From assembly GCF_026239555.1 (NCBI RefSeq), contig NZ_JAPIVP010000005.1, positions 62,001 through 126,000 of the forward strand: 64,000 bases of DNA, in the 5' to 3' direction. Position numbers and translations under genes: made by a program. This document shows, in pieces, positions 16,713-25,067 of the stretch; the first letter of the stretch is position 1; the number at the start of each line of letters is the position of its first letter. The notes below the pieces were generated by a model. The model searched no databases. It was given only the letters and a program-made list of their open reading frames with translations, and was not told where the DNA came from. Origin of the DNA: Pedobacter sp. PF22-3. GTDB lineage: Bacteria; Bacteroidota; Bacteroidia; Sphingobacteriales; Sphingobacteriaceae.

Positions 16713-18050
16713 ATGTTTGATAATTTACAGGACAAGCTAGACAGAGCATTTAAAGTATTAAAAGGTCAAGGCAGTATTACGGAAATCAACGTGGCAGAAA
16801 CCATGAAAGAAATCCGCAAAGCATTGCTTGATGCCGATGTTAACTATAAAACAGCAAAAGCCTTTACTGATGAGGTGAGGCAAAAAGCTTTGGGTCAAAA
16901 TGTACTTACCGCAGTTTCCCCAGGTCAGTTGCTGACTAAAATAATGAACGATGAACTTGCAGCCTTAATGGGCGGCGAAGTTACAGAGTTAGATACTAAA
17001 GCAAACCCTACTATTATTTTAATTGCAGGTTTAAACGGGGCGGGTAAAACCACTTTTGCCGGTAAACTAGCCCTACATTTAAAAGGCAAGGGCAAAAAAC
17101 CTTTATTGGTAGCAGGCGATATGTATCGCCCGGCAGCTGTAGATCAATTAGAGGTTTTAGGAACCTCTGTTGGTGTATCAGTTTATGCCAACCGCGCATC
17201 AAACGATCCTGTTGGTATCGCTTTAGAAGGTATTGCACACGGTAAACAAAATGGAAATAACATCATCATTATCGATACTGCAGGTCGTTTAGCGATCGAC
17301 GAATCTTTAATGAACGAAATATCTGAAGTTAAAGCCAAAACTCAACCACACGAGATTTTATTCGTAGTGGATTCGATGACTGGTCAGGATGCAGTAAACA
17401 CGGCCAAAGTATTTAACGATCGTTTAGATTTTACAGGTGTTGTGTTAACCAAGTTGGATGGCGATACCCGTGGTGGTGCAGCCCTTTCGATTAAATCGGT
17501 GGTAAACAAGCCAATTAAATTTATCGGTACCGGCGAAAAAATGGAAGCACTGGATGTTTTCTATCCAGATCGTATGGCATCGCGTATTTTAGGTATGGGT
17601 GATGTGGTTTCACTTGTTGAACGTGCTCAAATGCAGTTTGACGAGAAAGAAGCCGCAGAATTGCAAAAGAAAATCCGTAAGAACAAATTCGATTTCAACG
17701 ATTTCTACAACCAGATTCAGCAGATCAAGAAAATGGGTAACATGAAAGATTTGATGGGCATGATACCAGGCGTGGGTAAAATGATGAAGAATGTTGATAT
17801 TCAGGATGATGCATTCAAATCAATCGAAGCCATCATTAATTCGATGACGCCTTTTGAAAAAGAAAACCCAGATAGCATTCAGCAAAGTCGCCGTTTACGT
17901 ATCGCAAAAGGTTCAGGAAGTAAGGTTGAAGAAGTAACCAAACTTATTAAACAGTTTGAAGATATGCGTAAAATGATGAAGCAGTTTTCTAACCCTGCAG
18001 CCGCAGCAGCCATGATGAAAGGTATGCCTAAAATGCCATTTGGCAGATAG
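16713..18050 (+). CDS. ffh: Signal recognition particle protein Ffh (SRP54)
   Basis: 445 residues, standard for bacterial Ffh. N domain at 1-90, then the GTPase G domain with P-loop GLNGAGKTT (106-114, Lys112), DTAGRLAIDE, TKLDGDTRGGAALS and the GTGEKMEAL segment. The C-terminal M domain (about 300-445) is Met-rich (MGNMKDLMGMIPGVGKMMKN, RKMMKQF, MMKGMPKMPFG) and binds SRP RNA and signal sequences. It directs ribosomes making membrane proteins to the SRP receptor. A factor-independent terminator follows at 18141. No SRP RNA gene was recognised nearby. Confidence 0.98.
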   Translation: MFDNLQDKLDRAFKVLKGQGSITEINVAETMKEIRKALLDADVNYKTAKAFTDEVRQKALGQNVLTAVSPGQLLTKIMNDELAALMGGEVTELDTKANPTIILIAGLNGAGKTTFAGKLALHLKGKGKKPLLVAGDMYRPAAVDQLEVLGTSVGVSVYANRASNDPVGIALEGIAHGKQNGNNIIIIDTAGRLAIDESLMNEISEVKAKTQPHEILFVVDSMTGQDAVNTAKVFNDRLDFTGVVLTKLDGDTRGGAALSIKSVVNKPIKFIGTGEKMEALDVFYPDRMASRILGMGDVVSLVERAQMQFDEKEAAELQKKIRKNKFDFNDFYNQIQQIKKMGNMKDLMGMIPGVGKMMKNVDIQDDAFKSIEAIINSMTPFEKENPDSIQQSRRLRIAKGSGSKVEEVTKLIKQFEDMRKMMKQFSNPAAAAAMMKGMPKMPFGR

Positions 18051-18098
18051 ATTAAAAGGTTTAGGGCAGAGAGGGTTTAAGGCGTAAGGTTAGCAATC

Positions 18099-18128
18099 GC
18101 GTCATGCTGAACTTGTTTCAGCATCTTT
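18099..18128. repeat. Solitary half of a CGTCAT-type repeat
   Basis: CGTCATGCTGAACTTGTTTC followed by AGCATCTTTT resembles one arm of the palindromes at 14027 and 32365 but has no matching second arm. It contains its own small hairpin (ATGCTGAA...TTCAGCAT). Confidence 0.6.
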
Positions 18129-18140
18129 TAAATAATATAG

Positions 18141-18169
18141 ATCCCGATCAGTAATGGTCGGGATTTTTT
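18141..18169 (+). terminator. Factor-independent terminator after ffh
   Basis: ATCCCGA and TCGGGAT pair around a short loop (TCAGTAATGG region), followed by TTTTT. Confidence 0.85.
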
Positions 18170-18175
18170 GTTTTA

Positions 18176-18276
18176 TAGGTTTTGGAAATGAATGTTCAGC
18201 TTTCCATAGGTCGGTTCAGCCCTGCTTTCCCTGCTGCCGATAGAAGGAATCGGCATTCGTCCAATCAGGTTTATTT
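18176..18276 (-). repeat. Dispersed ~100-bp intergenic element, divergent copy 4
   Basis: On the minus strand it starts AAATAAACCTGATTGGACGA, has a hairpin GCCGATTCCTTCTATCGGC at the place where copies 2 and 3 have CCCGATTTTTCATCGGGA, then AAAGCAGGGC and ends TCATTTCCAAAACC. The start block is nearly identical to copy 1; the rest is weaker. Confidence 0.55.
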
Positions 18277-18297
18277 AACAAAGACAGTTTAATCAAC

Positions 18298-18726
18298 CTA
18301 ATTCAAACCAAAACCGATACTGAGATTTCCCTTTGAACGCACTTTTCTGGATTTTATAGTTGCAGGAATCCATTTTCCAGATGATCGCAATAATCTCAAT
18401 GCTTCTTCATCACATTTAATGTTTATTCCCCTCGTTACAACCGCATCAGTTATTCTGCCATCCTTTTCAATTACAAACCATAAATATACCTTGCCTTTAG
18501 TTTTATATTTATTCGCCATTTGAGGATATCTTGAGTTGGTTGAGAGATATTTTTCTAAGGCAGCTTCTCCGTTTGGAAAATGAGCCACATGATCTACTTC
18601 ATCTAAAGAATAGACCTTATTTTCGGCTATTTCTTTCAAATCTACCTTAACCGTTCCTCCTCTATCCTGTGAATAAAGCTGTTGGCTCAAAACTAGAAAA
18701 ATTGCTACCGATAATATTTTTAACAT
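18298..18726 (-). CDS. TonB C-terminal-domain protein (energy transducer TonB-like)
   Basis: The start at 18724-18726 (MLKILSVAIFLVLSQQLYSQ) gives a clean signal peptide; an in-frame ATG 14 codons upstream (18768) would add a second hydrophobic stretch and is less likely. About 142 residues. The C terminus is a TonB domain: YPQMANKYKTKGKVYLWFVI, EKDGRITDAVVTRGI, DEEALRLLRSSGKWIPA. There is no long Pro-rich periplasm-spanning linker, so it may be periplasmic and not a complete energy transducer for TonB-dependent receptors. No ExbB/ExbD genes lie nearby. Confidence 0.8.
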   Translation of the reverse strand: MLKILSVAIFLVLSQQLYSQDRGGTVKVDLKEIAENKVYSLDEVDHVAHFPNGEAALEKYLSTNSRYPQMANKYKTKGKVYLWFVIEKDGRITDAVVTRGINIKCDEEALRLLRSSGKWIPATIKSRKVRSKGNLSIGFGLN

Positions 18727-18836
18727 AATTAATATTAAAACGATTTTAAAGTAAAAATTATTAATCATATTCTTATATTAGTCATCAATATTCATCCCGA
18801 ATAATTTACATCCGAGTTTATTTTAATTAAAATTAA

Positions 18837-20375
18837 ATGCTTGTAAAAACATACGGGAGTGCTGTTTATGGCGTAAATGCACTAACCATAACCATCGAAG
18901 TGAATATTAGCGCGGGTACCAAATACTATATGGTAGGCCTGCCCGATAATGCGGTAAAAGAAAGTTTGCAAAGGGTGGCCAGCGCCATTAATGTTTCAGG
19001 TTTTCGCATGCCTAAACAGAAAATAGTGGTAAACCTGGCACCTGCCGACATGAAAAAAGAAGGCTCCTCATACGATCTGCCAATTGCCATCGGCATTTTA
19101 GCGGCTTCAGGCCAAATCCCAGCTGACGAATTAGAAGATTATTTTATTATGGGCGAACTTTCTTTAGATGGAAGTATCCAGCCCATTAAAGGAGCTTTGC
19201 CAATTGCCATACAAGCCCAACAGGAAGGTTTTAAAGGATTCATCTTACCGAAGCAAAACGTTCGAGAAGCAGCCATTGTAAACGATTTAGCCGCTTATGG
19301 TGTAGAAAACCTGGCTCAGGTAATTGCTTTCTTTAATAAAAGCGAAGCGCTGGAACAAGTTAAAGTGAATACCAAAGAAGAATTCTTAAAAAACATCAAT
19401 AATTACGAACACGATTTTGCCGATGTTAAAGGCCAGGAAAATATTAAAAGAGCATTGGAAATTGCAGCTGCGGGTGGTCATAATGTTATTTTAATCGGTC
19501 CGCCAGGGGCAGGCAAAACCATGTTGGCCAAGCGCCTGCCCACTATATTACCCCCATTAAATTTAAACGAAGCCTTAGAAACCACAAAAATCCATTCCGT
19601 TGCAGGAAAACTCTCTGCAAGCGATGCTTTAATGACAAGCCGTCCGTACCGCTCTCCACACCATACGATTAGTGATGTTGCGCTGGTAGGCGGCGGAATT
19701 AATCCGCAACCAGGAGAAATATCACTGGCACACAATGGCGTTCTATTCTTAGATGAACTGCCAGAATTTAAACGAACCGTTTTAGAGGTAATGCGCCAGC
19801 CCTTGGAAGATCGTAAGGTCGCCATTTCAAGGGCAAGGTTTTCGGTAGAATATCCAGCCAGTTTTATGTTGGTGGCCTCCATGAACCCCTGTCCATGTGG
19901 TTTTTACAATCATCCGGAAAAAGATTGTGTTTGCGCACCTGGTGTGGTTCAAAAATACCTGAGCAAAATATCTGGACCGCTTCTAGACCGGATTGATCTG
20001 CATGTAGAAGTAACACCTGTTGATTTTACAGAATTAGCCTCTACTACGGAAACAGAAAGAAGTAACCACATCAGGGATCGGGTAATTAAAGCAAGAGAAA
20101 TTCAGGACCTCCGTTTTGCAGACAGAGAAGAATTACATTGTAATGCTCAAATGAGTCCGAAAATGGTCCGTAAAGTATGCCAGATCAGTGAGGCCGGAAC
20201 CAATTTATTAAAAACTGCAATGGAAAGATTAGGATTATCGGCACGTGCCTATGATCGGATTTTAAAAGTGGCCCGAACCATAGCCGATTTAGCCGCCAGT
20301 GAAAATATAGAGCTTGAACACTTGGCCGAATCAATTAATTACAGGAGTTTGGATAGGGATGGCTGGGCAGGGTAA
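18837..20375 (+). CDS. comM: YifB/ComM-family Mg-chelatase-like AAA+ ATPase
   Basis: 512 residues, the usual length. The N-terminal Lon-protease-like ChlI domain (1-165) starts MLVKTYGSAVYGVNALTITI with VGLPDNAVKES. The AAA+ core has Walker A GPPGAGKTM (about 221), PYRSPHHTISDVALVGGG, Walker B LFLDELPEF and the loop MNPCPCGF with cysteines. The C-terminal Mg-chelatase domain contains LLDRIDLHVEVTPV and LGLSARAYDRILKVARTIADL. In Haemophilus and Vibrio ComM is a helicase that extends heteroduplexes during natural transformation; the same role here is inferred. The tandem repeat array begins 16 bases after its stop. Confidence 0.93.
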   Translation: MLVKTYGSAVYGVNALTITIEVNISAGTKYYMVGLPDNAVKESLQRVASAINVSGFRMPKQKIVVNLAPADMKKEGSSYDLPIAIGILAASGQIPADELEDYFIMGELSLDGSIQPIKGALPIAIQAQQEGFKGFILPKQNVREAAIVNDLAAYGVENLAQVIAFFNKSEALEQVKVNTKEEFLKNINNYEHDFADVKGQENIKRALEIAAAGGHNVILIGPPGAGKTMLAKRLPTILPPLNLNEALETTKIHSVAGKLSASDALMTSRPYRSPHHTISDVALVGGGINPQPGEISLAHNGVLFLDELPEFKRTVLEVMRQPLEDRKVAISRARFSVEYPASFMLVASMNPCPCGFYNHPEKDCVCAPGVVQKYLSKISGPLLDRIDLHVEVTPVDFTELASTTETERSNHIRDRVIKAREIQDLRFADREELHCNAQMSPKMVRKVCQISEAGTNLLKTAMERLGLSARAYDRILKVARTIADLAASENIELEHLAESINYRSLDRDGWAG

Positions 20376-20390
20376 AGAACATATTGATAC

Positions 20391-21108
20391 AAACTATATG
20401 CCCTATATACCCATATAGCAGATTAATATAATTGCAGACTAAGTTGACCATATAGACATATATAACCCAAATAGAAATAAATAGTATAAGATATAAATAC
20501 AAAAACTATATGCCTATATACCTATATGGCACATTAATATAATTGCAGACTAAATTGACCATATAGACATATATAACCCATATAGAAATAAATAGTATAA
20601 GATATAAATACAAAAACTATATGCCTATATACCTATATGGCACATTAATATAATTGCAGACTAAATTGACCATATAGACATATAGAAATAAATAGTATAA
20701 GATATAAATACAAAAACTATATGCCCTATATACCTATATGGCACATTAATATAATTGCAGACTAAATTGACCATATAGACACATATAACCCATATAGAAA
20801 TAAATAGTATAAGATATAAATACAAAAACTATATGCTCTATATACCTATATGGCAAATTAATATAATTGCAGACTAAATTGACCATATAGACACATATAA
20901 CCCATATAGAAATAAATAGTATAAGATATAAATACAAAAACTATATGCCCTATATACCTATATGGCACATTATATAATTGCATACCAAATTAACCATATA
21001 GACATATAACCCTTACAGAAGTAAATAGCATAAGAGATCAATACAAAACTATATGCCCTATATACCTATATGGCACATTAATATAATTGCATACCAAATT
21101 GACCATAT
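20391..21108. repeat. Tandem array of seven ~112-bp units with internal hairpins
   Basis: Units begin (AAACTATATG...) at 20391, 20503, 20614, 20714, 20826, 20938 and 21046, giving spacings of 112, 111, 100, 112, 112 and 108; the last unit stops at about 21108. Each full unit has three CTATAT-type words about nine bases apart ending CCTATATGG, a constant loop-like stretch of about 30 bases (ATTAATATAATTGCAGACTA) and the inverted words CCATATAG ... CCCATATAG, followed by an AT-rich spacer (AAATAAATAGTATAAGATAT). The 100-bp unit lacks one inner sub-repeat. Outer units are more diverged than inner ones. No coding potential is credible. Spacers are repeats too, so this is not CRISPR. Confidence 0.93.
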
Positions 21109-21179
21109 CAAAATTTAGTCCATAGAGTAACTTAACTATGTGGCCACTTAATTTAGCCAATTAAAATTTAAACAAAAAT

Positions 21180-21590
21180 ATGACTACTAAATCTAGCTTA
21201 AGGGAATTAACCTATAACGTAATTGGAGCAGCCATTGAAATACACAAAGCCCTTGGCCCCGGCTTACTAGAAAGTGTTTATCACGAATGTATGAAACATG
21301 AATTATCACTTAGGGATATTAATTTCCTAACAGAAATAGCTACACCAGTTTACTATAAAAACATTACAGTTGCTACAACACTGAGATGTGATTTACTTAT
21401 CGAAAACTGCCTCGTTGTTGAAATAAAAGCCTCAAAAATTATTGAGCCTATTGCAGAGGCACAGATACTAACTTATATGAAATTACTAGAAGCCCCTCAA
21501 GGTTTAATTATTAACTTCAATAGTACCAACATTTTTAATGATGGACAAAAAACATTTGTAAACGATTTTTACCGATATTTAGTTGACTAA
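21180..21590 (+). CDS. GxxExxY family protein (PD-(D/E)XK nuclease-like)
   Basis: 136 residues. The family signature is GPGLLESVY (about 36-44: Gly, Glu, Tyr), preceded by VIGAAIEIHKALG. A PD-(D/E)XK-like core reads TTLRCDLLIENCLVVEIKAS (Asp, then Glu-Ile-Lys), followed by AEAQILTYMKLLEAPQGLIINF, all standard for the family. The fold suggests a nuclease, but no biological role is established to my knowledge. The gene lies 72 bases after the ~112-bp tandem array. The leader is AT-rich with no clear promoter or Shine-Dalgarno sequence. The next gene starts 14 bases after the stop with TTG. Confidence 0.92.
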   Translation: MTTKSSLRELTYNVIGAAIEIHKALGPGLLESVYHECMKHELSLRDINFLTEIATPVYYKNITVATTLRCDLLIENCLVVEIKASKIIEPIAEAQILTYMKLLEAPQGLIINFNSTNIFNDGQKTFVNDFYRYLVD

Positions 21591-21604
21591 AAAATTGAGA
21601 CGCC

Positions 21605-22222
21605 TTGAGCAAGATCCTTTATCTAATCTTTGTGCTTATTACTACTAATTCTTTTGCACAAAAAATATTCCGTCAGCCTGTTGCAAAAGGAGCATGGCAA
21701 TACGTTTATCCCTTTAAAGATACAAGTTATGTACTGGCCATACAACACTTAATAGTTGATAAAGAACCGGCTAACGCCAACATTTATTTCGGTAAAAGCG
21801 GAAAAACAGTAGACAAAATTTTCTGGAAAGAAAATCTTGATATGCGCCACATCTCCGGAAATATCACTTACGAAGACTATAATAATGACGATATAAAAGA
21901 TCTGTTAATTTTCGAAGATACAGGTGGAAGAGGAGGAAATTCGTATTACAATCTCTACCTTGTGAATCCTAAAAACCATACTTTAACCAAGGTAAAAGAT
22001 TTCGACAATATTGTTAACCCCAGCTACAACAAAAAGCACAAGGTGATTGTGAGTTATGGTTTAACAGGCACCAATTATTATCAGTTGTATAGACTTAATA
22101 AAAAGCACATACCATATAAAATTGGCGAACATTTCGATGAAACTGATGATTTAGATCTAGATAAAAAGATTGCCTCAATTTTAAAGAAAACAATAATCCA
22201 AAACCACAGATCTAAGAGATAA
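21605..22222 (+). CDS. Secreted XAC2610-like protein of unknown function
   Basis: About 205 residues. TTG at 21605 is chosen because an in-frame stop lies 6 bases upstream, no other start precedes the signal peptide (SKILYLIFVLITTNSFAQ), and the next ATG is about 80 codons in. The middle has ITYEDYNNDDIKDLLIFEDT, an Asp/Asn-rich loop like the calcium-binding FG-GAP/XAC2610 type, then GGRGGNSYYNLYLVNPK. No catalytic motif is seen. It sits 14 bases after the GxxExxY gene and 17 before the SanA-like gene, so the three could form one transcript, though their functions look unrelated. Confidence 0.6.
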   Translation: MSKILYLIFVLITTNSFAQKIFRQPVAKGAWQYVYPFKDTSYVLAIQHLIVDKEPANANIYFGKSGKTVDKIFWKENLDMRHISGNITYEDYNNDDIKDLLIFEDTGGRGGNSYYNLYLVNPKNHTLTKVKDFDNIVNPSYNKKHKVIVSYGLTGTNYYQLYRLNKKHIPYKIGEHFDETDDLDLDKKIASILKKTIIQNHRSKR

Positions 22223-22239
22223 CAATTAACCTATCAATA

Positions 22240-22896
22240 ATGAACATCAAAAAAATCATTAAACTGCTCTTCTATGCCTTTATTTTGGGTGTCATTATGG
22301 TATTAATTATAAACTTGCTCATAAAACACCAGACTAATCCGGCAATTTATTCGAATGAACAAGATGTACCAAAAACTAAAGTGGGTATTATTTTTGGAGC
22401 GGGAATAAACAACAATAAACCTGGCAAATACTTAAAAGACAGACTTGATGCTGGCATAAAACTCTATAACAATCATAAAATTGACAAAATTTTGCTGTCA
22501 GGAGATAACGGTAGTGATGCACACGACGAACTCACTGTAATGAAACTGTACTGTTATGAACATGGTGTTGATACCAGTAAAATTTATCTCGACTATGCGG
22601 GGTTTGATAGTTACTCTACACTTTACAGGTCAAAATTTATTTTCAATATAGATACCGCAATTCTGGTCTCGCAAAAATATCATTTAAATAGATGTATCAA
22701 CATTGGTAATAAATTAAGAATAAAATCTTATGGTTTTGCTGCAGATCAAGGAACATACCAAGGCTTCAAATATGCTTCGTTCAGAGAGTACTTGGCTATA
22801 GTAAAATCTTCTATTGATCTGATTATCGGCAGGAAACCCCATTTTTTAGGTGAAACGGTTGATATTAATGGCCCATCAAACTATACTAAAGAATAG
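22240..22896 (+). CDS. SanA/YdcF-like DUF218 membrane protein
   Basis: 218 residues. One N-terminal membrane segment (about 5-28, IIKLLFYAFILGVIMVLIINLL), then a DUF218 domain outside the cytoplasm: VGIIFGAGINNNKPGKYLKDRLDAG, KILLSGDNG, YLDYAGFDSYSTLYRSK, AILVSQKYHLNRC and SYGFAADQG. This pattern (GAG, SGD, S-L-R-A-like, SQxxHL) is that of SanA, linked in enterobacteria to envelope barrier function and vancomycin exclusion. The enzymatic reaction is unknown. The tail FREYLAIVKSSIDLIIGRKPHFLG is also typical of SanA. Confidence 0.85.
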   Translation: MNIKKIIKLLFYAFILGVIMVLIINLLIKHQTNPAIYSNEQDVPKTKVGIIFGAGINNNKPGKYLKDRLDAGIKLYNNHKIDKILLSGDNGSDAHDELTVMKLYCYEHGVDTSKIYLDYAGFDSYSTLYRSKFIFNIDTAILVSQKYHLNRCINIGNKLRIKSYGFAADQGTYQGFKYASFREYLAIVKSSIDLIIGRKPHFLGETVDINGPSNYTKE

Positions 22897-23120
22897 CATG
22901 AAGTAATTTTAGTTTATCATTGGCTATTGAACAAGCTCCTTTAAACTAAACAGTTTTGATCCTTTAAACGAATCAGCAAGTCTTTGAAAATGAATCATTC
23001 AAATAGCCAAAATCAAAAAAGCGACACCTAATTAACAACCTAAAATACAGAAGATTACAAACTAATTTTAATTAACCTTAATTGCTAATCATATATCTCA
23101 TTCACAAATCACATTTCTGT

Positions 23121-23137
23121 TTGGCATAGTCATTGTC
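23121..23137 (+). promoter_or_regulatory. Possible sigma-54-type promoter
   Basis: TTGGCATAGTCATTGTC has GG and GT separated by 10 bases, resembling TGGCAC-N5-TTGC with GT in place of GC. It lies about 50 bases before the lipoprotein ATG at 23189. The match is imperfect, and a sigma-54 gene is not visible in the window. Confidence 0.3.
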
Positions 23138-23188
23138 ATAGCACTGTTACAATTATTGACCTATTTAAAATTAAAAAAAGTGAAAGAG

Positions 23189-23563
23189 ATGAAAAAAACA
23201 ATCCAGATTTTCAGCATGCTTTTAATAGCATTAACAGTAATGGTATCGTGTAAAAAAGATACAGATCCAGCAGATCGCGATTTCTTTGTAGGCACGTACA
23301 AAGGATCAGTTTCTTACCGCAGTGGCCAAAATACAATTACCAGCAGCGATGGAAAAGTAACCGTGAGCAAAGTTGGCGAAACCTATAATTTTTACTTTGG
23401 AAACAATATCCCTGATATTACCGGAGTAAAATTCGAAAAGAAAGGCGACAACAGCTATGTAAGTATTGGCTCGGGCTTAACGGGCATTAGTATAGATGCC
23501 AGTAACCTCACCATCAGGGTAGCTAAAGACAGCCAATTCTGGACTGCAGATTGTACCAGATAA
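23189..23563 (+). CDS. Small lipoprotein, function unknown
   Basis: The ATG at 23189 is preferred to an upstream in-frame start because it gives a clean lipoprotein signal (MKKTIQIFSMLLIALTVMVSC, Cys21) preceded by the purine-rich GTGAAAGAG. About 124 residues. The mature part is a predicted small beta-sandwich or barrel (FVGTYKGSVSYRSGQ, KVTVSKVGETYNFYFGNN, SIDASNLTIRVAKDSQ). I do not recognise the family. It stands alone, ends at a strong terminator, and has a possible sigma-54-type promoter. Confidence 0.7.
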   Translation: MKKTIQIFSMLLIALTVMVSCKKDTDPADRDFFVGTYKGSVSYRSGQNTITSSDGKVTVSKVGETYNFYFGNNIPDITGVKFEKKGDNSYVSIGSGLTGISIDASNLTIRVAKDSQFWTADCTR

Positions 23564-23582
23564 TAAAGAATAATTTTAATTT

Positions 23583-23616
23583 AAGGCCCGGTTCGTAATC
23601 GGGCCTTATTTTTTTA
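23583..23616 (+). terminator. Factor-independent terminator after the small lipoprotein
   Basis: AAGGCCCG and CGGGCCTT pair around a nine-base loop (GTTCGTAAT), followed by ATTTTTTT. Confidence 0.9.
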
Positions 23617-23678
23617 TCCATGCATCATTCTGAATGCCAAAAAATAATTTTCATGCTTAATTTAGCTAAATTTATAGC

Positions 23679-24248
23679 ATGAGTTTTGAATTAAAAACAC
23701 ACCTCGAAGAAATCATTTCCCTCACTGATCAGGAGTTTGAGCATATAGCAGCACATTTCAAACCCAAAATGCTTAAAAAACATCAGTACCTCATCCAGGA
23801 AGACGAATTTGTCAATCACATTTATTTTGTAGTTAAAGGCTTATTAAAGGCCACCTTTACGGATGCCAATGGTAAAGAATATATTATCCAGTTTGCAATG
23901 GAAAACTGGTGGCTATCTGATTTCAGGGCTTTTTATGGCCGTGTTAAATCGATTACCAACATCAGCTGTCTGGAAAACTCCGAACTACTCTCCATCAGCA
24001 AAGATAATTTAGATCAGCTATGCAGCGAAAGCCATAAAATGGAACATTTTTTCAGGATAAAAAACAGTTTGGGCTATGTAGCTTTACAGCAAAGAATTTT
24101 ATCACTTTTAACTACAAGTCCAAAAGAGCGCTTTGAACAACTCGCTCAACAGTATCCGCAATTGATGCAACGGCTTTCTAAAACAATAATTGCAGCTTAC
24201 CTGGGTATTTCAAGAGAAACCTTAAGCAGACTTTCCGCAAAAACGTGA
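23679..24248 (+). CDS. Crp/Fnr-family transcriptional regulator
   Basis: 189 residues. The cyclic-nucleotide-binding-like domain (about 20-125) includes KHQYLIQEDEFVNHIYFVVKGLLKA and YIIQFAMENWWLSDF. The C terminus has a helix-turn-helix of Crp type, AAYLGISRETLSRLSAK. The effector pocket lacks the Arg-Ser pair of true cAMP receptors, as in the many short Bacteroidota Crp-like regulators, so the ligand is unknown. The gene lies 86 bases upstream of the DJ-1/PfpI gene, which has its own promoter; regulation of that neighbour is possible but not shown. Confidence 0.9.
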   Translation: MSFELKTHLEEIISLTDQEFEHIAAHFKPKMLKKHQYLIQEDEFVNHIYFVVKGLLKATFTDANGKEYIIQFAMENWWLSDFRAFYGRVKSITNISCLENSELLSISKDNLDQLCSESHKMEHFFRIKNSLGYVALQQRILSLLTTSPKERFEQLAQQYPQLMQRLSKTIIAAYLGISRETLSRLSAKT

Positions 24249-24280
24249 TTTCGCGCACATTAAATCTGTGATTGAAGTCC

Positions 24281-24311
24281 TTTGTAGCCAAAACCAACAG
24301 CATTAATTTTG
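24281..24311 (+). promoter_or_regulatory. Bacteroidota-type promoter for the DJ-1/PfpI gene
   Basis: TTTG (24281-24284), exactly 19 bases, then TAATTTTG (24304-24311) fit the consensus TTTG-N19-TAnnTTTG without mismatch. It lies 23 bases before the ATG at 24335. This is the best promoter match found in the window. Confidence 0.75.
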
Positions 24312-24334
24312 TGATATACTTAACATAAAAGAAT

Positions 24335-25015
24335 ATGAATAAGAAAGTTTTATTCGTGATTACAAGCCACGACGAATTAGGAAATACAGGTTTAAAAACA
24401 GGTTTTTGGTCAGAAGAACTGGCTGCGCCATATTATGCATTAGCCGATAAAGGTGTTAATATTGTATTGGCGTCTCCAAAAGGTGGCCAGCCCCCAATAG
24501 ACCCTAAAAGTGAAGACCCTTCTTTTCAAACCGAAACAACGAAAAGAATGGACAAAGATGCTGTTCTTTTAGATAAATTGAAAAATACCATCCCATTGGC
24601 CGATGTAAAGATGGATGATTATGATGCCGTTTTTTATCCTGGTGGCCACGGACCACTTTGGGATCTAGCAGAAAGTACAACTTCACAACAACTCATTACC
24701 GAATTCTATACCGCTAATAAACCTGTTGCATTTGTATGTCATGCTCCCGGAGTACTCAAAGATGTAAAGGTGAATGGTGAATATCTGGTAAACGGAAAAA
24801 ATGTAACCGGGTTTACCAATACAGAAGAAGAAGCTGTACAATTAACAAACGTAGTACCTTTCTTGGTTGAAGATATGTTAATAAAGAATGGTGGACATTA
24901 CAGTAAGATAGCCGATTGGAATCCTTATGCCGTAGTTGATGGCTTATTGATTACCGGCCAAAACCCTGCATCATCAGAAAAAGTTGCAGAAGAATTATTA
25001 AAGCTTCTTGCCTAA
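24335..25015 (+). CDS. Type 1 glutamine amidotransferase-like protein (DJ-1/PfpI, Hsp31 group)
   Basis: 226 residues of the DJ-1/PfpI superfamily. The N terminus is VLFVITSHDELGNTGLKTGF, then EELAAPYYALADKGVNIVLASPKGG with a conserved Glu. DAVFYPGGHGPLWDLAES is the oxyanion region and AFVCHAPGVL holds the nucleophile Cys followed by His. GGHYSKIADWNPYAVVDGLLITGQNP is characteristic of the Hsp31/YajL-like group. Members act as chaperones, glyoxalases or deglycases against carbonyl stress; which applies here is not known. Its promoter is well defined, and a Crp-like regulator precedes it. Confidence 0.92.
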   Translation: MNKKVLFVITSHDELGNTGLKTGFWSEELAAPYYALADKGVNIVLASPKGGQPPIDPKSEDPSFQTETTKRMDKDAVLLDKLKNTIPLADVKMDDYDAVFYPGGHGPLWDLAESTTSQQLITEFYTANKPVAFVCHAPGVLKDVKVNGEYLVNGKNVTGFTNTEEEAVQLTNVVPFLVEDMLIKNGGHYSKIADWNPYAVVDGLLITGQNPASSEKVAEELLKLLA

Positions 25016-25022
25016 ATTTAAA

Positions 25023-25060
25023 TCCTCAACAGAGATTGGTTTGCCCATCCCTGTTGAGGA
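25023..25060. terminator. Hairpin between convergent genes, possible bidirectional terminator
   Basis: TCCTCAACAG and CTGTTGAGGA form a perfect 10-bp stem with an 18-base loop between the DJ-1/PfpI stop and the convergent small gene. The T-runs on both sides are weak. Confidence 0.5.
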
Positions 25061-25067
25061 TTCCTTA

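Noticed and set aside
20746..20937. A 63-codon open frame on the minus strand inside the array
   Set aside because: It only reads through the repeat units, so its protein is itself periodic; no start signal or family.
20391..21108. A CRISPR array was considered for the regular repeats
   Set aside because: The 'spacers' are themselves repeated and the unit is about 112 bp with no unique segments; no cas genes are near.
22897..23120. A small RNA or small gene in the AT-rich gap before the lipoprotein
   Set aside because: No open frame with a plausible start and no stable hairpin; only the possible promoter at 23121 could be supported.
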